From contig NC_053148.1 in NCBI RefSeq assembly GCF_016808335.1, positions 44,594,930 through 44,658,929 on the forward strand: a DNA stretch of 64,000 nucleotides, in the 5' to 3' direction. The position numbers and the translations under genes were made by a program. The notes under the pieces were generated by a model. It was not told the DNA's origin, did not search any database, and saw only the letters and a list, made by a program, of their open reading frames with translations. Positions 39,918-52,193 of this stretch are shown in pieces. The DNA is from Panicum virgatum (Eukaryota; Streptophyta; Magnoliopsida; Poales; Poaceae). Position 1 is the first letter of the stretch; each line of letters starts with the position of its first letter.

Positions 39918-42900
39918 TCATTCAACTAATGGAATATTAACGATGGTTCGCTTTACAATCGTCCCTTCATTATGATCATGACGTACGTACAGAGCCTCCT
40001 CTTCGGCTAAAAAAATACTTGTGTCAACCTCCACTGCGAACGGAGTCATATCTTCAATCTTATTGTATTCTTCTTCATCTGTGACATCGTCGACTCCCAC
40101 AATTTTCCTTTTTCCTGCCCGAACAATATGGCGCTTTGGCTCATCTCCGGCACCTACAAAACTTGATTTATTCATGAACTTGTCCTTTCTCGGTTTGCTA
40201 GACATGTCATGCACATAGAAAACTTGAGTGACATCTTTAGCTAGGACGAATAGTTCGTCTCGATAGCCAAGCTCTTTCAGGTCTACCGTTGTCATTCCGT
40301 ACTCGTCGATATCAACACCTTTTCCTGTGAGTTTAACCCATTGACAACGAAATAGAGGTATTTTCAACGGCCCATAGTCGACTTCCTAGATCTCTACAAT
40401 GTAACCAAAATATGAGTTCATTTGGCCACTAGAGTTGGTGGCATCTATACGGACACCACTATTTTGATTGGTGCTCTTTTTATCTTGGGTTCTTGTATAA
40501 AATGTGTAACCATTAATTTCATATCCTTGGTATATCAAGATTGAATTTGCCGGACCCCTGGCTAGCCAAGCTAGCTGCTCATGAATTTGATCGTTAGCCA
40601 TGACTTCCTTCTGCAACCAGGTGGCGAATGTATCGTTATGATGTTTTGTAATCCATGTCTCAGACTTCAAAGGGTATATGCTTCGCACAATTTGCATGTG
40701 CTCCTCCAAGTATGGAGCCACCAAGGCTGATTGTTGCAGAACTGTGAGATGTGTTTTGCTCAACATGGCATGATGTGTGGCATTTACTGATTTTCTTCCA
40801 AGTGTGCCCTTTCCAATCAGCCGCCCCTCATGACGTGATACTGGAATCCCAATTGGGCAGAATTCTTCCACATAGTCAACACAAAACTCAATGACCTCCT
40901 CTGTGACGTAACCCTTCACAATGCTTCCTTCTGGACGAGCCCGATTACGAACGTATTTCTTTAGGACTGCAAAGTATCGTTCAAAAGGGAACATATTATG
41001 AAGGAAAACAGGACCGAGAATACCAATCTCTTTGACCAGGTGAACTAGAAGATGCATCATAATATTGAAGAATGATGGAGGAAATATCATTTCAAGACTG
41101 ATTAAACTTTGGACAACATCCTCTTGTAGCCTGCTTAAACTCGATGGATCGATTGCCTTCTGAGAAATTGTGTTGAGAAAGCCGCATAGCTTTATGATTG
41201 CTGCTCGAACATTAGCTGGTAGAATATCTCTAAGTGCAACTGGAATCAATTGCGTCATCAACACGTGACAGTCATGGGACTTTACGTGTGCGAATTTCTT
41301 CTCTTTCAAGTTCAGTAGCCTCTTTATATTCGAAGAGTAGCCTGATGGGACCTTGATACTGTTCAAATAGTCAAACATACTTTGTTTCTCTTCCTTACTA
41401 AGAGTGTAGCATGCAGGACCTAGATAATGACGTCCTTTATCCCTTTTTTCTGGATGTAGGGCGGCCCGTTGTTTCATACGTTGAAGATCTTGCCACGCTT
41501 CTAATGTATCCTTTGCCTTACCGTAGACACCAAGGAAACCTAGAAGGTTCGCACAAAGATTTTTTGTTAGGTGCATCACATCAATTGCGTGGCGGACGTC
41601 TAAGACTTCCCAATAAGGTAACTCCCAAAAAATACTCTTCTTCTTCCACATAGGTGCACGTCCGTCATCACTCTGCACTGATTTACTGCTGGGTCCTTTT
41701 CCGAATACTACTTTTATATCTTTGACCATTTCAAATACCATTTTCCCACAACGGTGCCTAGGCTTGGTACGATGATCTGCCTTTCCATCGTAGTGAGCAT
41801 GCCTCCTCCTTAATGGGTGCTTGATCGGAAAAAATCGACGATGACCCATATACACGATCTTCCTACAGTGCTTGAGGTACATGCTGTCGGTTTCTTCTAA
41901 ACAATGGGTGCATGCCCTATAACCCTTATTGGATTGTCCAGAGAGGTTACTTAGTGCTGGCCAATCGTTGGTGGTTACGAAAAGCAATGCACGAAGGTTA
42001 AAATGATCCTCTGCGTGCGCATCCCACATACGAACACCCTCCTCTTTCCACAACAATAGAAGATCCTCAATCAGTGATTTCAGATACACATCTATATCGT
42101 TACTGGGTTGCTTCGGGCCGGGGATAAGCACCGGCATCATAATGAATTTCCGCTTCATACACAACCAGGGAGGAAGGTTGTATATACAGAGTGTCACAGG
42201 CCAGGTACTATGGCCACTGCTCTGCTCACCGAAAGGATTCATGCCATCCGTACTTAAGCCGAATCTTATATTTCTCGCATCATTTGCAAATGTTGGGAAT
42301 ATTCTGTCCACTTTTCTCCACTGCGACCCATCAGCGGGGTGTCTCAACATATTGTCTTTCTTACGTTCTTCTTTGTGCCATCGCATCAATTTAGCATTCG
42401 TTTTATTCATGAACAAACGTTTCAGACGTGGTATTAGAGGAAAATACCACATCACATTGGCAGGCACCCTCTTCTTGACACGCATCCCCTCAACGTCGCC
42501 TGGATCATCTCGAGGCATCTTATACCGGCATGCGTTGCATATAGGGCATGAATCCAAATTTTCATACTCACCTCGATATAGGATGCAGTCATTAGGGCAA
42601 GCATGTATCTTCTGTGCCTCTAATCCTAAAGGACAAACAACTTTTTTTGCCTCGTATGTTGTCTCCGGCAAGGTGTTATCCTCAGGGATTAAGTTTTTTA
42701 TAAATTTCAACAACTCCTCGAATCCCTTGTCAGACAAACCATTTGATGTCTTCTATTGCAATAATTCCAATGTGGTACCCAACTTCTTTTGGTCTTGTTT
42801 GCAATCAGGGTACAACAATGTTTTGTAGTCCTCCAACATACGCTTCAAATCTCTCGATTCCTTTTCTATTTCGCAACCTTCCTCAGCTTCGCGCAGCATC

Positions 42901-43274
42901 TGACCAAGATCATCTTCTACAACGTATCTTTCAGTATCTTCTTCAGGCTCACCCATTGCAGTGTCATTGAAAAAGGAATTATAATTGGCTGCAAAGTCAG
43001 GAATCCTGTCCTCTTCTTCTACATTATTATCCACCACAATTCCTCTTTCGCCATGCTTGGTCCAAACATAGTAGTTCGGCATGAAACCACTATTGAACAA
43101 GTAACTATGGATGGTTCTTGATGATGAGTAATCCTTCTCATTCTTACAGAATTTGCATGGACAACGAACAAAACCGCCATACTTGTGTTTCTCGGCCGCT
43201 TCTATGAATTCATGCACGCCATCCATGAACTCCTTTGAACGCCGGTCGGCCATGTACATCCATTGCCGACTCAT
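39918..43274 (-). pseudogene. TNP2-type CACTA transposase with two in-frame amber stops
   Basis: A single long minus-strand frame of 1,119 codons from ATG 43274 (MSRQWMYMADRRSKEF; an upstream in-frame ATG at 43325 is less typical) to TGA at 39918. Domain order: Transpos_assoc (about 1-100, Cys-rich CPCKFCKN), TNP2 transposase (WPVTLCIYNLPPWLCM, HAEDHFNLRALLFVTTNDWPA, ACTHCLEET), DUF4218 (KSHDCHVLMTQLIPVALRD, FPFERYFAVLKKYVRNRARPEGSI) and DUF4216 (VPLFRCQWV-like IPLFRCQW). The product would bind the subterminal repeats and catalyse excision and insertion. TAG codons at 42753-42755 and 40386-40388 interrupt it. I expect Trp at both positions from family memory (TGG to TAG). The central 783-codon open part is otherwise undisturbed. 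Confidence 0.88.
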
Positions 43275-43687
43275 CTGGGTCCACAATACATTTATATACA
43301 TCATTGTACTGTATAAATAGTTCATTCATACTACCAATTTATAACAATACATTTATATAATTGATAATACATATAATTATAATAAATATATACTATTCAC
43401 TTATCAAATAAATGGATAAAACATATAAATACAATAATTTGATAGTATTCAAATATCAAATAAATTGATAACGCATATAACTACAATAAGATGCTACAAA
43501 TAAAAATAATTATCACATGTATAAACTAAAACAAGTAATAACTGTTTCTAAAAATTGATTGCTAAGTTATAAAGAAAAATAACTAACCTTTTTTTCAAAA
43601 AAAAAAACAAAAATTCCCCTCCCCTCACCTCACTCAGCTGCCATGAACAGTGAGTTCACGGCAGCTTGGGGGGGGGAGGGGCTGTGG

Positions 43688-43695
43688 TATTTATA
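43688..43695 (-). promoter_or_regulatory. Candidate TATA box of the TNP2 gene
   Basis: The minus strand reads gcctataaatacc about 415 bases before the chosen start codon. It sits between the right subterminal repeats and a short leader, where CACTA transposase promoters are expected. Confidence 0.45.
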
Positions 43696-43962
43696 GGCTC
43701 CGGCCAAAGGCACCGGTTGGTTTCAATGACCCGGTGCTAAATTTTGTTCAATAGCACCGGGTCAAGGCACCAACCGGTGCCTTAGGCCCGAGCTCCTTGC
43801 AGCTGCCATGTTTCATCACCATAGGAACCGGTTATTACCATCAACCGGTGCCTATAGCGCCGCCTTCATTTGGTATCGGGTGGTGGTTCAAACCGGTGCC
43901 TATGCTGACGCATTGGAACCGGTTGGAACCACCACCCGGTGCCAATTGTCCTCCACTAGGTT

Positions 43963-44055
43963 GGTCCAAGGCCAAAGGTACCAGCTGCTGTTGCAGCCAG
44001 TACCGATGGGTAACGGTACCGGCTGCAACAGCAGTTGGTACCTTTGGCTTGGACC
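43963..44055. repeat. Subterminal hairpin, right CACTA end
   Basis: Arms 43972-43998 and 44021-44047 are almost perfectly complementary (CCAAAGGTACCA...; inverse TGGTACCTTTGG with one mismatch inside). The outer ggtccaag/cttggacc extends them. Confidence 0.85.
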
Positions 44056-44289
44056 GATGGCCCGTTTTCTAGTAGTGGCCAGGGAACGAACAAGAGGAAC
44101 CAATCTTTTTTCGCATGTACGGACATGGTATAAAAATTCTATTGCAACTATATACATATATGCAAATGCAAGTCTTCTGAACGTATATATGTGGCCGTAT
44201 TCGCTCTTCCCAGATGCCCATAGCGGGGTGCCTATTGCTACTCCAGTTTTGAAAATTAGATATATCTGTGCGAACAATATATAATTATA

Positions 44290-44493
44290 TGGTACTTCTA
44301 TTCCACACATTAGGTGTAGTGTTTATTCTACACATTAGCAGTCAAATTACTGACCGTACTGACCATAAATTACTAAACTGAGAACCGAATTATTGAACTA
44401 TAAAGTGGTGTTCAATAATCGCGCGCAACAGTTATTACTGAAAATTTATTCACTAACTAGTTGGGTGTAGCTACACTTAGAGTGTAGAATGGC
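44290..44493. mobile_element. Possible degenerate MITE
   Basis: The left edge ttctattccacacattaggtg and the right edge agtgtagaatggcatg are weak inverted repeats. AT-rich interior, no clear target duplication. Confidence 0.3.
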
Positions 44494-44591
44494 ATGTATA
44501 TAATTATACCTATTATTAAAAGTAAAAACACTGTATTTTTTCCCCAGAATTCCAGCAATGGGCTCAAGCCAAAAGCTCTAGGGGTCAGGCT

Positions 44592-45232
44592 TTTTTTTCG
44601 AACAATATCGGGGGGATCCCCACCTACTATTAACTTAATCGGTTTAGGTTACAAAAATACTCCCGGCATTCCAGGAGGGAGGTACATGAGAGGGTTTAGA
44701 AGAAGTAGCGGAGGAGTTACATGGGAGAAGCAGAGACACAGTGATTGAGCCACGCTTTCATTGTTGGACAGATGGTGAGACTTTCCTGTATCTACTCATC
44801 CAAGCATCCATATCTCTGTCGACACGAGTGAGCACATCAAGTGAGCCGGAGTCGTTTTGGTCGAAAACCACGGTGTTCCTGCATTTCCATAGATGCCAAA
44901 GGATCAGGAGGACGATATCAAGGCGGACGGCATCGGGAAGGGGGACGTTGACACTAATGTCCCATGGATGTCGCACGATAGCATCCGGCACCGAGATGCC
45001 AAGGCGAGCCCAAACCCCACGCGCCCTGTGGCATCCGGAGAAGATATGAGCGTCCGTCTCCAGCACACCCGGACAGTGAGCGCACCAAGATTCATCCAAG
45101 GAACGTATATTCCTGTGGTGGAGGTAAGAGCGAGTGTTAAGGTGCTCCCGGCTCAGCAGCCAGGCGAAAAACTTGATTTTTGTGGGGAGTCTGGTTGTCC
45201 ATAGCAGCGTCGCGTCAGAAGGAAGAGCCTAG
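44592..45232 (-). mobile_element. 5'-truncated LINE (L1-type) 3' end
   Basis: The minus strand encodes the C-terminal zinc-binding RT region (zf-RVT): WTTRLPTKIKFFAWLL, SLDESWCAHCPGVLETDAH, IFSGCHRARGVWARLGI and LILWHLWKCRNTVVFDQ. The Cys/His arrangement is typical of plant LINE ORF2 ends. A 3'UTR with ttaatagtaggtgg and an A-rich tail (44591-44600 on the minus strand) follow. The RT and endonuclease domains are missing, consistent with 5' truncation. Target duplication not resolved. Confidence 0.82.
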
Positions 45233-46385
45233 CTGAAGGGCTTCTGATCAGACGAGTGAAGGAAGCGTGAGTCAGGGTAACCAGCAAGTTGGACTTTTCA
45301 GGCAGCTCAGGAGGATGGCTGCCTCGCTGCTAGCAGCGTTCGTCAGGCTTTTTCATGATCAGGCAGCCGGTCTAGTCTAAACACTTGTACAGTTTCTTTT
45401 GATTCTGCTGCATACTTTCTCTATTGAGGCAGAGATAAATAAATAAATAAGCAGCAAGTTGTACGTGAACAGTTTGGGAAATGGGCGAATCATTAAACCC
45501 TGAATGGAGCAGGCTGCGCCTGGAAACCTGCTCAGATCTGAGTGCCTTCTGCGGCTTAACTGCCCTTTTCTCCAGATCTGTTCTGCCCTCTGAGTTCTGC
45601 TCAGCTCATCCATCCATGCATGCATCTCTGCAGTCTGGTTAGGTAGCATCCAAAAGGACTGCAGGCCTGCATCTAGCAAGAGGACACGATTTGGAAGCCG
45701 CTCACGTCAGGATTCAGGACCGTTCTTCCCTATTCAGTGCCTCTTCTCTTCCCCCCTTCTGAAAACAAACCCAGAAGAAAAAACAGAGATACCAATCAGA
45801 CTGAAAGGATAGCTCCAAGACACAATTTTCAAGAATCGGAGTCTGCATGGGAAAACAGATAATGTGTGCAGAGGACAGCAGAACAACCAAGATCACACAT
45901 TCAGAGAAATTTACAGCTTCTGGCGCAGACCATTTACAGCGATTTCTGAAAAGGGGCAGGAGAATTCGTATCCATTTGCAACAGAGAATTTGCAGTGAAT
46001 TCCCAGAAATTATGGCCTTTAACTCTTTATACCCCGCGTTGCGTGAAAACAACTGTGCGCAGCCCACAAATGTAGCATATTTACAATTCGATTATTCAGA
46101 CTCGAATGATCCACGAAGCGCACACTGCACGCACGCACACACTCGATCGGCAAGATCTGACGAAACATAGGCGCATTGCCATGGTGTCTTCTGTGCTTTG
46201 AAGAAGCCAAGAAATTGTCCTCGATCCCGCTTGCAGCAGATGGCCAATGGCGCGCCGCCGACCGCCGGAACGGAGAGAGAGGTAGCCAGGCCGCGCGCGA
46301 GGCGACGAGGGGATCGATCAGCACTGGATGAGGAAAGCATGGCCCGTGGCATGCATTCTGTCTGACGAGCGACGTCGCCGCCGCT
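45233..46385. other. Intergenic and SMR 3' flank
   Basis: No supported gene. The right part is the likely 3'UTR of the minus-strand SMR gene. Confidence 0.5.
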
Positions 46386-46835
46386 TCACCCCACGACGAA
46401 CAGGCGGCGGATCTTCTTGGCCGCCCGTGGCGGCGGCGACCTGTCCGCTGGGCCGCGCGGCACGAACACCGTGGAGAGGTCCTGCGGCACGGGGAAGAAG
46501 GGCCGCTGCAGCCCCGGGCGGTCGCAGCAGCGCTTCCTCTTGGCGGTGGCGGCGGGCGACCTCGCCGGCTTCAGCGGCGCCGGAGGGCACACCGTGGCCG
46601 GCCGCAGTAAGCACGGGGACGATGTCGGCGTGCTGAAGACGGACTCGACGACGTCGATGCCGAAGCCTACTTGCCGCGGCAACAGGGAGCTCACGGCCGT
46701 CGGCGTGACGCAGCCTGTGTCGGCGGCGTCCAGGTCGTCGTTGCCACGCCGAGCCGTGGCGGCGCCCCCGCTGCTCGCTGAGGTCTGGATCGGCCGGAGC
46801 ACGGCCAATTCAGAGAGGTCGAGCTCGACGCCCAT
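46386..46835 (-). CDS. SIAMESE-related (SMR) cyclin-dependent kinase inhibitor
   Basis: Intronless, 149 aa from ATG 46835 to TGA 46386. SMR-family landmarks: CVTPT (residues 42-46, a phosphorylatable TP context), CPPAPLKP (83-90), a basic KRKRCCDR stretch (99-106), FFPVPQDLSTVF (113-124, the CDK/cyclin-binding type motif) and a basic AAKKIRR tail that may be nuclear targeting. SMRs bind CDK-cyclin complexes and promote the switch from mitosis to endoreduplication, often after stress or DNA damage. The upstream in-frame extension (to 46874) starts at a weaker ATG. Family motifs are recalled, not searched, and the subgroup within the SMRs is unknown. Confidence 0.78.
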   Translation of the reverse strand: MGVELDLSELAVLRPIQTSASSGGAATARRGNDDLDAADTGCVTPTAVSSLLPRQVGFGIDVVESVFSTPTSSPCLLRPATVCPPAPLKPARSPAATAKRKRCCDRPGLQRPFFPVPQDLSTVFVPRGPADRSPPPRAAKKIRRLFVVG

Positions 46836-47330
46836 CGAGTGAAATCTAGCACACTGAAGTCGAGACGCCTGCAAGAACTAGCTATCTAGCTAGGTCGAGA
46901 TCAGGGTCTTCGTGTGAATTGCGATGAACAGAAGCTAGCTTGCAAGCAGTGCGCTCTCGCTCTTTTGTAGCGGTGCAAAAGGAGGAAGAAGAGGAGGAGG
47001 CAGGCGTGATGGCGAGGAGATGGAGTGGAGGTGATGATGATGGCGATGAGGAGGGAGCCAATCTAAAGGAGAGAGAAGGCAACAGAATTATATGCAGGCA
47101 GGTAGCTGCAAAACAAAAGGCTGCATGTTAAATAGTCATTAGAGAGAGAAGGAAGAGAGAGGGAGGCCAAGACGATGAGAGAGAAAGCAAGGGGTGGTGC
47201 AAATGATTGTGGGGGGAATGAGATAGATAGAGAGAGAGAGGGGGCGGTGAAACTTTTGGATCGAGTAGATCGCACCTTCTCTTCCATCCCTCCCCCTCTC
47301 TCCCTGCGCACCAGAAAAAAAAAGGTTTTT
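46836..47330 (-). promoter_or_regulatory. SMR upstream region with GA-rich tracts
   Basis: The region upstream of the SMR start codon carries repeated GA/AG-rich tracts (46980-47015, 47145-47165, 47225-47245). These resemble GAGA-type plant promoter and 5'UTR sequence. No distinct TATA box was fixed. Confidence 0.4.
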
Positions 47331-48190
47331 ATAATCCGGACCAGATGCCGTGGAGATCAGCGGTGCCAGACCAGCTCTGAGCAGGCAGACAAAGGTGGAT
47401 GGGATGCCGGCGGGGCGCCGGAATTCTTACCGCGCCGCCGGCCGCCGCCGTCTGCGCCGCACTATGCTGATGGCCGGCGCCTATCCTGCTACCATGCAGT
47501 CTACCGATCACCAAATCCACTGTAATTTTAACTAAAAGATGCCTAGCGGGCTCGCTAACAGCGGCGAGAATGTTCCCAACTATGCAAGATGGCATGCATG
47601 ATGCATGCATGTTACATCACAGTGAGGATTTTCAATGCAATGCATGCTGCTGTAGCATGTGGCTCATGCATCTGTGCAGTGTGCACACACAGCCAATGCT
47701 AATCCAGGCTCTACTGTGTAGCTGGGTACTTTCAGCCAGGACTGGTAGTGAGTGATCAGTGTGCGTGGCTAGCTTCCAAGAGGTTGGATGGATCTCATCA
47801 ATTTCGCCTCCCTGGCTGGGTCCGGGTGTGCATTATATTATGCGCGCCCGTCTAATTAACTGCCTCCTCTCCTTTTGTCACTGCGCGCATATTATTCACT
47901 AGTACCAGGTAATAGCATACATTCATTCCTCCAAGAACTACAGTGGCCAGTTTACTGCTCTGTTAATTCATTGCTAATCTTCCACGCTTCAGTTCGTATT
48001 TACAGTATTACTACTATGCAGTTGCGAGCGGTTTATTTGACTACAACCTTCCCGTTTCAGTTCCCGTCGCGAGAAAAACTGGGAACTGTGGCAGATTTGC
48101 AGGCAATTAGGAGGTTTTAGGGGAGAAGCTTTAACTGGGCCCTTCAGCTGGTTCATGTGGCCGTGTCATGGCTAGTAACAGGCGGTGCTT

Positions 48191-48193
<3 letters not shown>
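47331..48193. other. Intergenic segment
   Basis: Mixed-composition intergenic DNA with repeated catgcatgcat words (47580-47650). No supported gene. Confidence 0.5.

Positions 48194-48279
<86 letters not shown>
48194..48279. repeat. (CT)n microsatellite, about 43 units
   Basis: An uninterrupted TC/CT run of about 86 bases. Its length makes it likely to be polymorphic and prone to assembly error. Confidence 0.97.
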
Positions 48280-48282
<3 letters not shown>

Positions 48283-48556
48283 TTAGCCCCCTAGGCGGGG
48301 CCCGCACACTGTGGCCGTAGTGGGCAGCACTGCGCACCGGCACGGTGGGGCAGGGCCCTGTAATTTCCGGCCTGCGCCAATTATGAGTCCATCCTGGCCG
48401 TCTAGTGGCAGCAACCCGTCGATCGGCATCAGAGGGCAATTATGGTGTTTCAAGAGTGCTCAACTGCTTAAGGTGTTTCAGTATCCTTGCCCAATCCTTG
48501 TTCAGAAGAACTGAACATTCCGGGTGTAATTTCTTCACCTATTACCATTTCACTTA

Positions 48557-48786
48557 GAGCAAGGTTAATAATACAACCGGCTGCTGGCTGCAAAGATCCT
48601 TGCAGCCTATCAGCCCACTCGTATATAGGAGTTAGTTCTTCATCATTAATATATGGTTCACTTGTTTTTCTCATAAATTTTTTTGGTTCTTGTGTTGAAG
48701 CCGGCTGCCCGCTTCTCCTCTCTTTCCTCTCCTCTCTCCTTCAACTCAACATTCAGTCTGCTTACATGCTCTTATAATACTTGCTC
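48557..48786. mobile_element. MITE, GAGCARGGTTAATAA family, 230 bp, TTA target duplication
   Basis: Flanked by TTA (48554-48556 and 48787-48789). It starts GAGCAAGGTTAATAATACA and ends with the inverse TATAATACTTGCTC. The same family appears degraded at 432-660. Confidence 0.8.
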
Positions 48787-48789
48787 TTA

Positions 48790-49697
48790 ATCAAGTGTCG
48801 GCCGTGTCGCCTTCATCATTCATCAATATAATTATTTGCTACCAAGGCGCCCTAAGTCTTTCACGCGCCCTATTTTATTGATTTGGACGACGTTGTCGCA
48901 CATTCTCTTTGTGGATCAAAAATAATGTGAAAATATATTGTTGGCATTTTATTGAGCTTAAAGATGAACTAAATGTATAACAACTTCTCTCTTCGTCTTC
49001 CGAAGAATCCTGTAATTCAACTTCAGACTTTGTTAGCTGTTCGAAATAACACTAAACACCAACAGGCAACAACAGCACAATTTACATTTCTCAGAGGACG
49101 GGTTAAAAATGCGAACGAATTGAAATTAAAGCGAGAATAACTCTGAATTATGGCATGGCTCATAACGTGGGTGGCATGCTGGAGTATGTGGCAGCAATTA
49201 CGCCGCCGGTCTGGATGTGTCTCCCGGCCGGGCGGTAGATGGCAGCGTGTATTTTTGTCCACTCTCGCATGCGCGCAGGCACGTAGGCTGCCGGACGCCG
49301 TACGGACCACACATGCATCTCCTGATCTCCCCGCGCGCGCGAGCGATTAGGTATTCAAGCTTCTCCTGCAGGCATCCATGGCGTCGCTGGCGTCGTCAGA
49401 AGTGCGATCGAGCAGGAGGCCGGGCGGGCGCAGAAGAATTTACTCCCCCGATCGGCTGCGCTGACACTAACCTTCTAGGGTTCAGCGCCGTTCGTCTCCC
49501 CTACCACCATGGCATCGTTCTCCTTCCATCGATCTCCTCCGCATCATCACTCTGTAAACGTGTAAGAAGAACCATTCTTTTAGAAGAAAGAACTGCGCGC
49601 GTAGCAGTACTCCTAGGTTACTAGGTTAGTTAGAGCTAACTCCAATACTTTTGTCTTATAGACAAGGCATGTCACCAATAGACAAGCCATGCAACAA
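48790..49697. other. Intergenic segment
   Basis: No recognisable gene or element. Open frames near 49150-49620 show no domain. Confidence 0.5.
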
Positions 49698-50031
49698 GGG
49701 GCCGTTTAGTTCCCAAACAAATTTTTTTTGGGTGTCACGTCAATGGTTTGACGGAGGGCTTTTCGGACACTAATTAAAAAACTAATTTCAGAACTCACTT
49801 GGAAACTGCGAGACGAATCTTTTGAGGCATTTGACCGCATCATTAGCACATGTGGGTTAATATAGCACTTATGGCTAATCATGCACTAATTAGGATCAAA
49901 AGATTCGTCTCGTCGTGTACATCTAAACTGTGTAATTAGTTTTGTTATTTAATTATATTTAGTGCTTCATGCATGTGTCCAAAGGGAAAATCACAAATTT
50001 GGAGGTGAAAATTTTTGGGAACTAAACGCGC
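49698..50031. mobile_element. PIF/Harbinger-type MITE, GTTTAGTT family
   Basis: Ends GGGGCCGTTTAGTTCCC and GGGAACTAAACGCGC are inverted. The interior closely matches the 30757 copy (cggacactaattaaaaaact, gagacgaatcttttgag, atggctaatcatgcactaat). The flanking target duplication has decayed. Confidence 0.85.
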
Positions 50032-50519
50032 ATAAGTTAACAGGACGAGAGGTTAGCTAGGGCTTTAACTAGTCTTCAGTGGTCACTGACAGGGACCTGC
50101 GGCAGCGCTGGTCTGTCCCCTCTAGCTGGGAAGCCAATAAAATTTTAGGGCAGGGGAAAAAACTGCAGAACGACAGCGTCAGAGAGGATCCACAGCAACA
50201 AATTGAATGCATGTAGTGTAGGGCTTGGGTACGTGCGTGCTCTAGCTCGGTTCAAAAGAAGTACGCTGTCCCTCCAATTTCTTGACCTCTTCCTTTGGAT
50301 CCATCTCTTGGGACGTTCGAGCAAACAAATTCAGATCAGGCCTCTCTTTCATTTCTGAAAGCAGGAATTTTGCAGAAATTTAATGGGAGTGTCTTCTCAT
50401 CAATCGATTGAGAGATTGTTTATTTGTCAATCACCAGTGGTAGCATCCCACGGCTTCTCATGCTGCTATGTCATTTTCAATTTCGAGACCCGCTTTACAC
50501 TGTTGCGCACAGTTAAGAA
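50032..50519. other. Intergenic segment
   Basis: Nothing recognisable. Confidence 0.45.
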
Positions 50520-51056
50520 GCCATAACGTCGATCTATTTGTCTAAACGGCCGTTTAGTCCGTTTAAACAATGTTTAAATGGTAAACAGAGGTTACCCGGG
50601 TCGTTTAGGCCCTAAACGGTAAATTAAACAGTTGGACTGTTTAAACCCATTTAAACCATTAAAAACCGTCTAAACCGTCCAAATAGAGTCAAGTTAAATG
50701 TGATTAGATGAGCTAAATGACCATTTAATTCATAATTTAGTCAATAGGAGGATTACAACCACCACAATCAATACCAAACTAATTAGCATCGTAAGTACAT
50801 GAAATGTTGTGGGATTTAGATTTCTTCCAAAATGATTATTTGGTAGAATGCTTACTTTTTAACTGTGCAAATATATAGACTTTCTAGCATATTTGATATT
50901 TACGTACTTAAATATGTATATTTTAGTGTTATTACGCCAAACCATTTAGGCCGTTTAACTCCGATTAAACACTGTTTAAACGGTCTAAACGCTAAACAAC
51001 GGGTGACCGACTGTTTACCGTTTGGCGTTTAGGATAATATTGCATAACGGGCACAC
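50520..51056. mobile_element. Possible hAT-like element with GTTTAAAC-rich ends
   Basis: Both ends carry clusters of CTAAACGG, GTTTAAAC and GGTAAACAG words in inverse arrangement (50540-50690 and 50938-51040), with an AT-rich centre. The exact termini and an 8-bp duplication could not be fixed. Confidence 0.45.
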
Positions 51057-51552
51057 CTGCTGTTCCCAGACCCGTTAACCATTACCATTTAATATAAGAT
51101 CTTGTTGCTCTGTTGGAGGTCTGTTAATAGACTGTTGTTACCAGCCCAGCACATGACAGTGAGTCATTGAGCCTAGTGTAATATTTTGTTTACAACTTTG
51201 TTTTGCCAAATAAAGTACAAAATAAAAGAAAAATCTTTGGTGAAATTTATTGGGTTTACATGTGCACACAAGGAGATTGTACAGTGTCTACAACCATTAC
51301 CAAGCAGCAATTTTTCACCATTCCATGGCTATTCTACATACAACAAACTTTATGAGGCACCAAAATTATTTCACCATTCCATAGCTCTGTATCTATTGTT
51401 GTTCACCTGGTTGCTAATAAGGTGCCCTCACACGACCTGAACTGCTGCCTAGCAATTGGAACCATACAGGAGATATATTTCAGGAAAACAAGTTACAAAG
51501 TTGCTACAATTAACATGTAAAGAGATATAATTATTTAGAGTTGGATCATGAG
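51057..51552. other. Intergenic segment
   Basis: AT-rich. One 84-codon frame at 51186-51440 has no domain and is not called. Confidence 0.45.
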
Positions 51553-51561
51553 TTTATCATT

Positions 51562-52193
51562 GAGAAAAGTCCGAATTACACACTTGAAGTATCGCAAAAA
51601 TCCAATTTTCAACCTTAAACTACAGAACTGGATAACATAGGCAATCCAACTATCCAAACTAGACAAATATGGCCCTTGGGGTGGTTTTCAAGGTGGTTTG
51701 TATTTTTTTTAAAAAAAAGTAAAATTTTTTAATTAGATCTAAAAAATCAAAACTAATTCATTTTAAATTAGAAAATTTTGAAACTAGTACAATTTTTTTT
51801 TTGTAAAAAATGAACCTATCTATTATTGCTCTATTTGAATCTTGGTTATTCAAGAATAATAGACATAACTACAAGCAACCAAATATTATAAAAATTAAAA
51901 AAAATATATCTGAGTAACTGAAAAGTATCATGCCAATAGATATTTTATATTTTTTAGAAAAAATGTAATACCATTTCATAATTTTTTAATTTAATATGAA
52001 TTACTTATGAATTTTTAGTTTAACACTGAATATTTTTAATTCTCTCAAAATAAAAAACTACCATCAAAACCACCTAAAGGGCCAAATTTACCCGGTTTCA
52101 ACAGTTGGACGACCTTTGTTATTCGATTTTGTAGCTGAATGTTGAAAATCGGACTTTAGTGATAGTTCGAGGGTGTAAATCGGTCTTTTCCTT
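51562..52193. mobile_element. Mutator-type (MULE) MITE, 632 bp, 9-bp target duplication
   Basis: Terminal inverted repeats of about 130 bp with clear but imperfect identity (gaaaagtccgaattaca against inverse ggaaaagaccgatttaca; further in, ttggcccttt/atggcccttgg and aggtggttttga/gggtggttttca). Flanked by tttatcatt (51553-51561) and tttatcatc (52194-52202). Long inverted repeats with 9-bp duplications are diagnostic of Mutator-like elements. The AT-rich core has no coding capacity. Confidence 0.82.

Larger units (their letters stand above)
33090..44077 (-). mobile_element. CACTA (En/Spm-type, CMC) DNA transposon, 10,988 bp
   Basis: The ends are CACCACTAGAAAAA at the left and, inverted, CACTACTAGAAAACGG at the right, flanked by the 3-bp duplication gcc (33087-33089 and 44078-44080). 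Subterminal regions are packed with ACCGGTT/AACCGGT repeats (33105-33320 and 43690-44060). It carries two minus-strand genes: a TNP2 transposase (39918-43274) and a second gene with a Ulp1-like peptidase domain (33607-37262). Both have in-frame stop codons. Complete ends and a full target duplication imply one intact insertion, probably no longer self-mobile. Confidence 0.92.
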
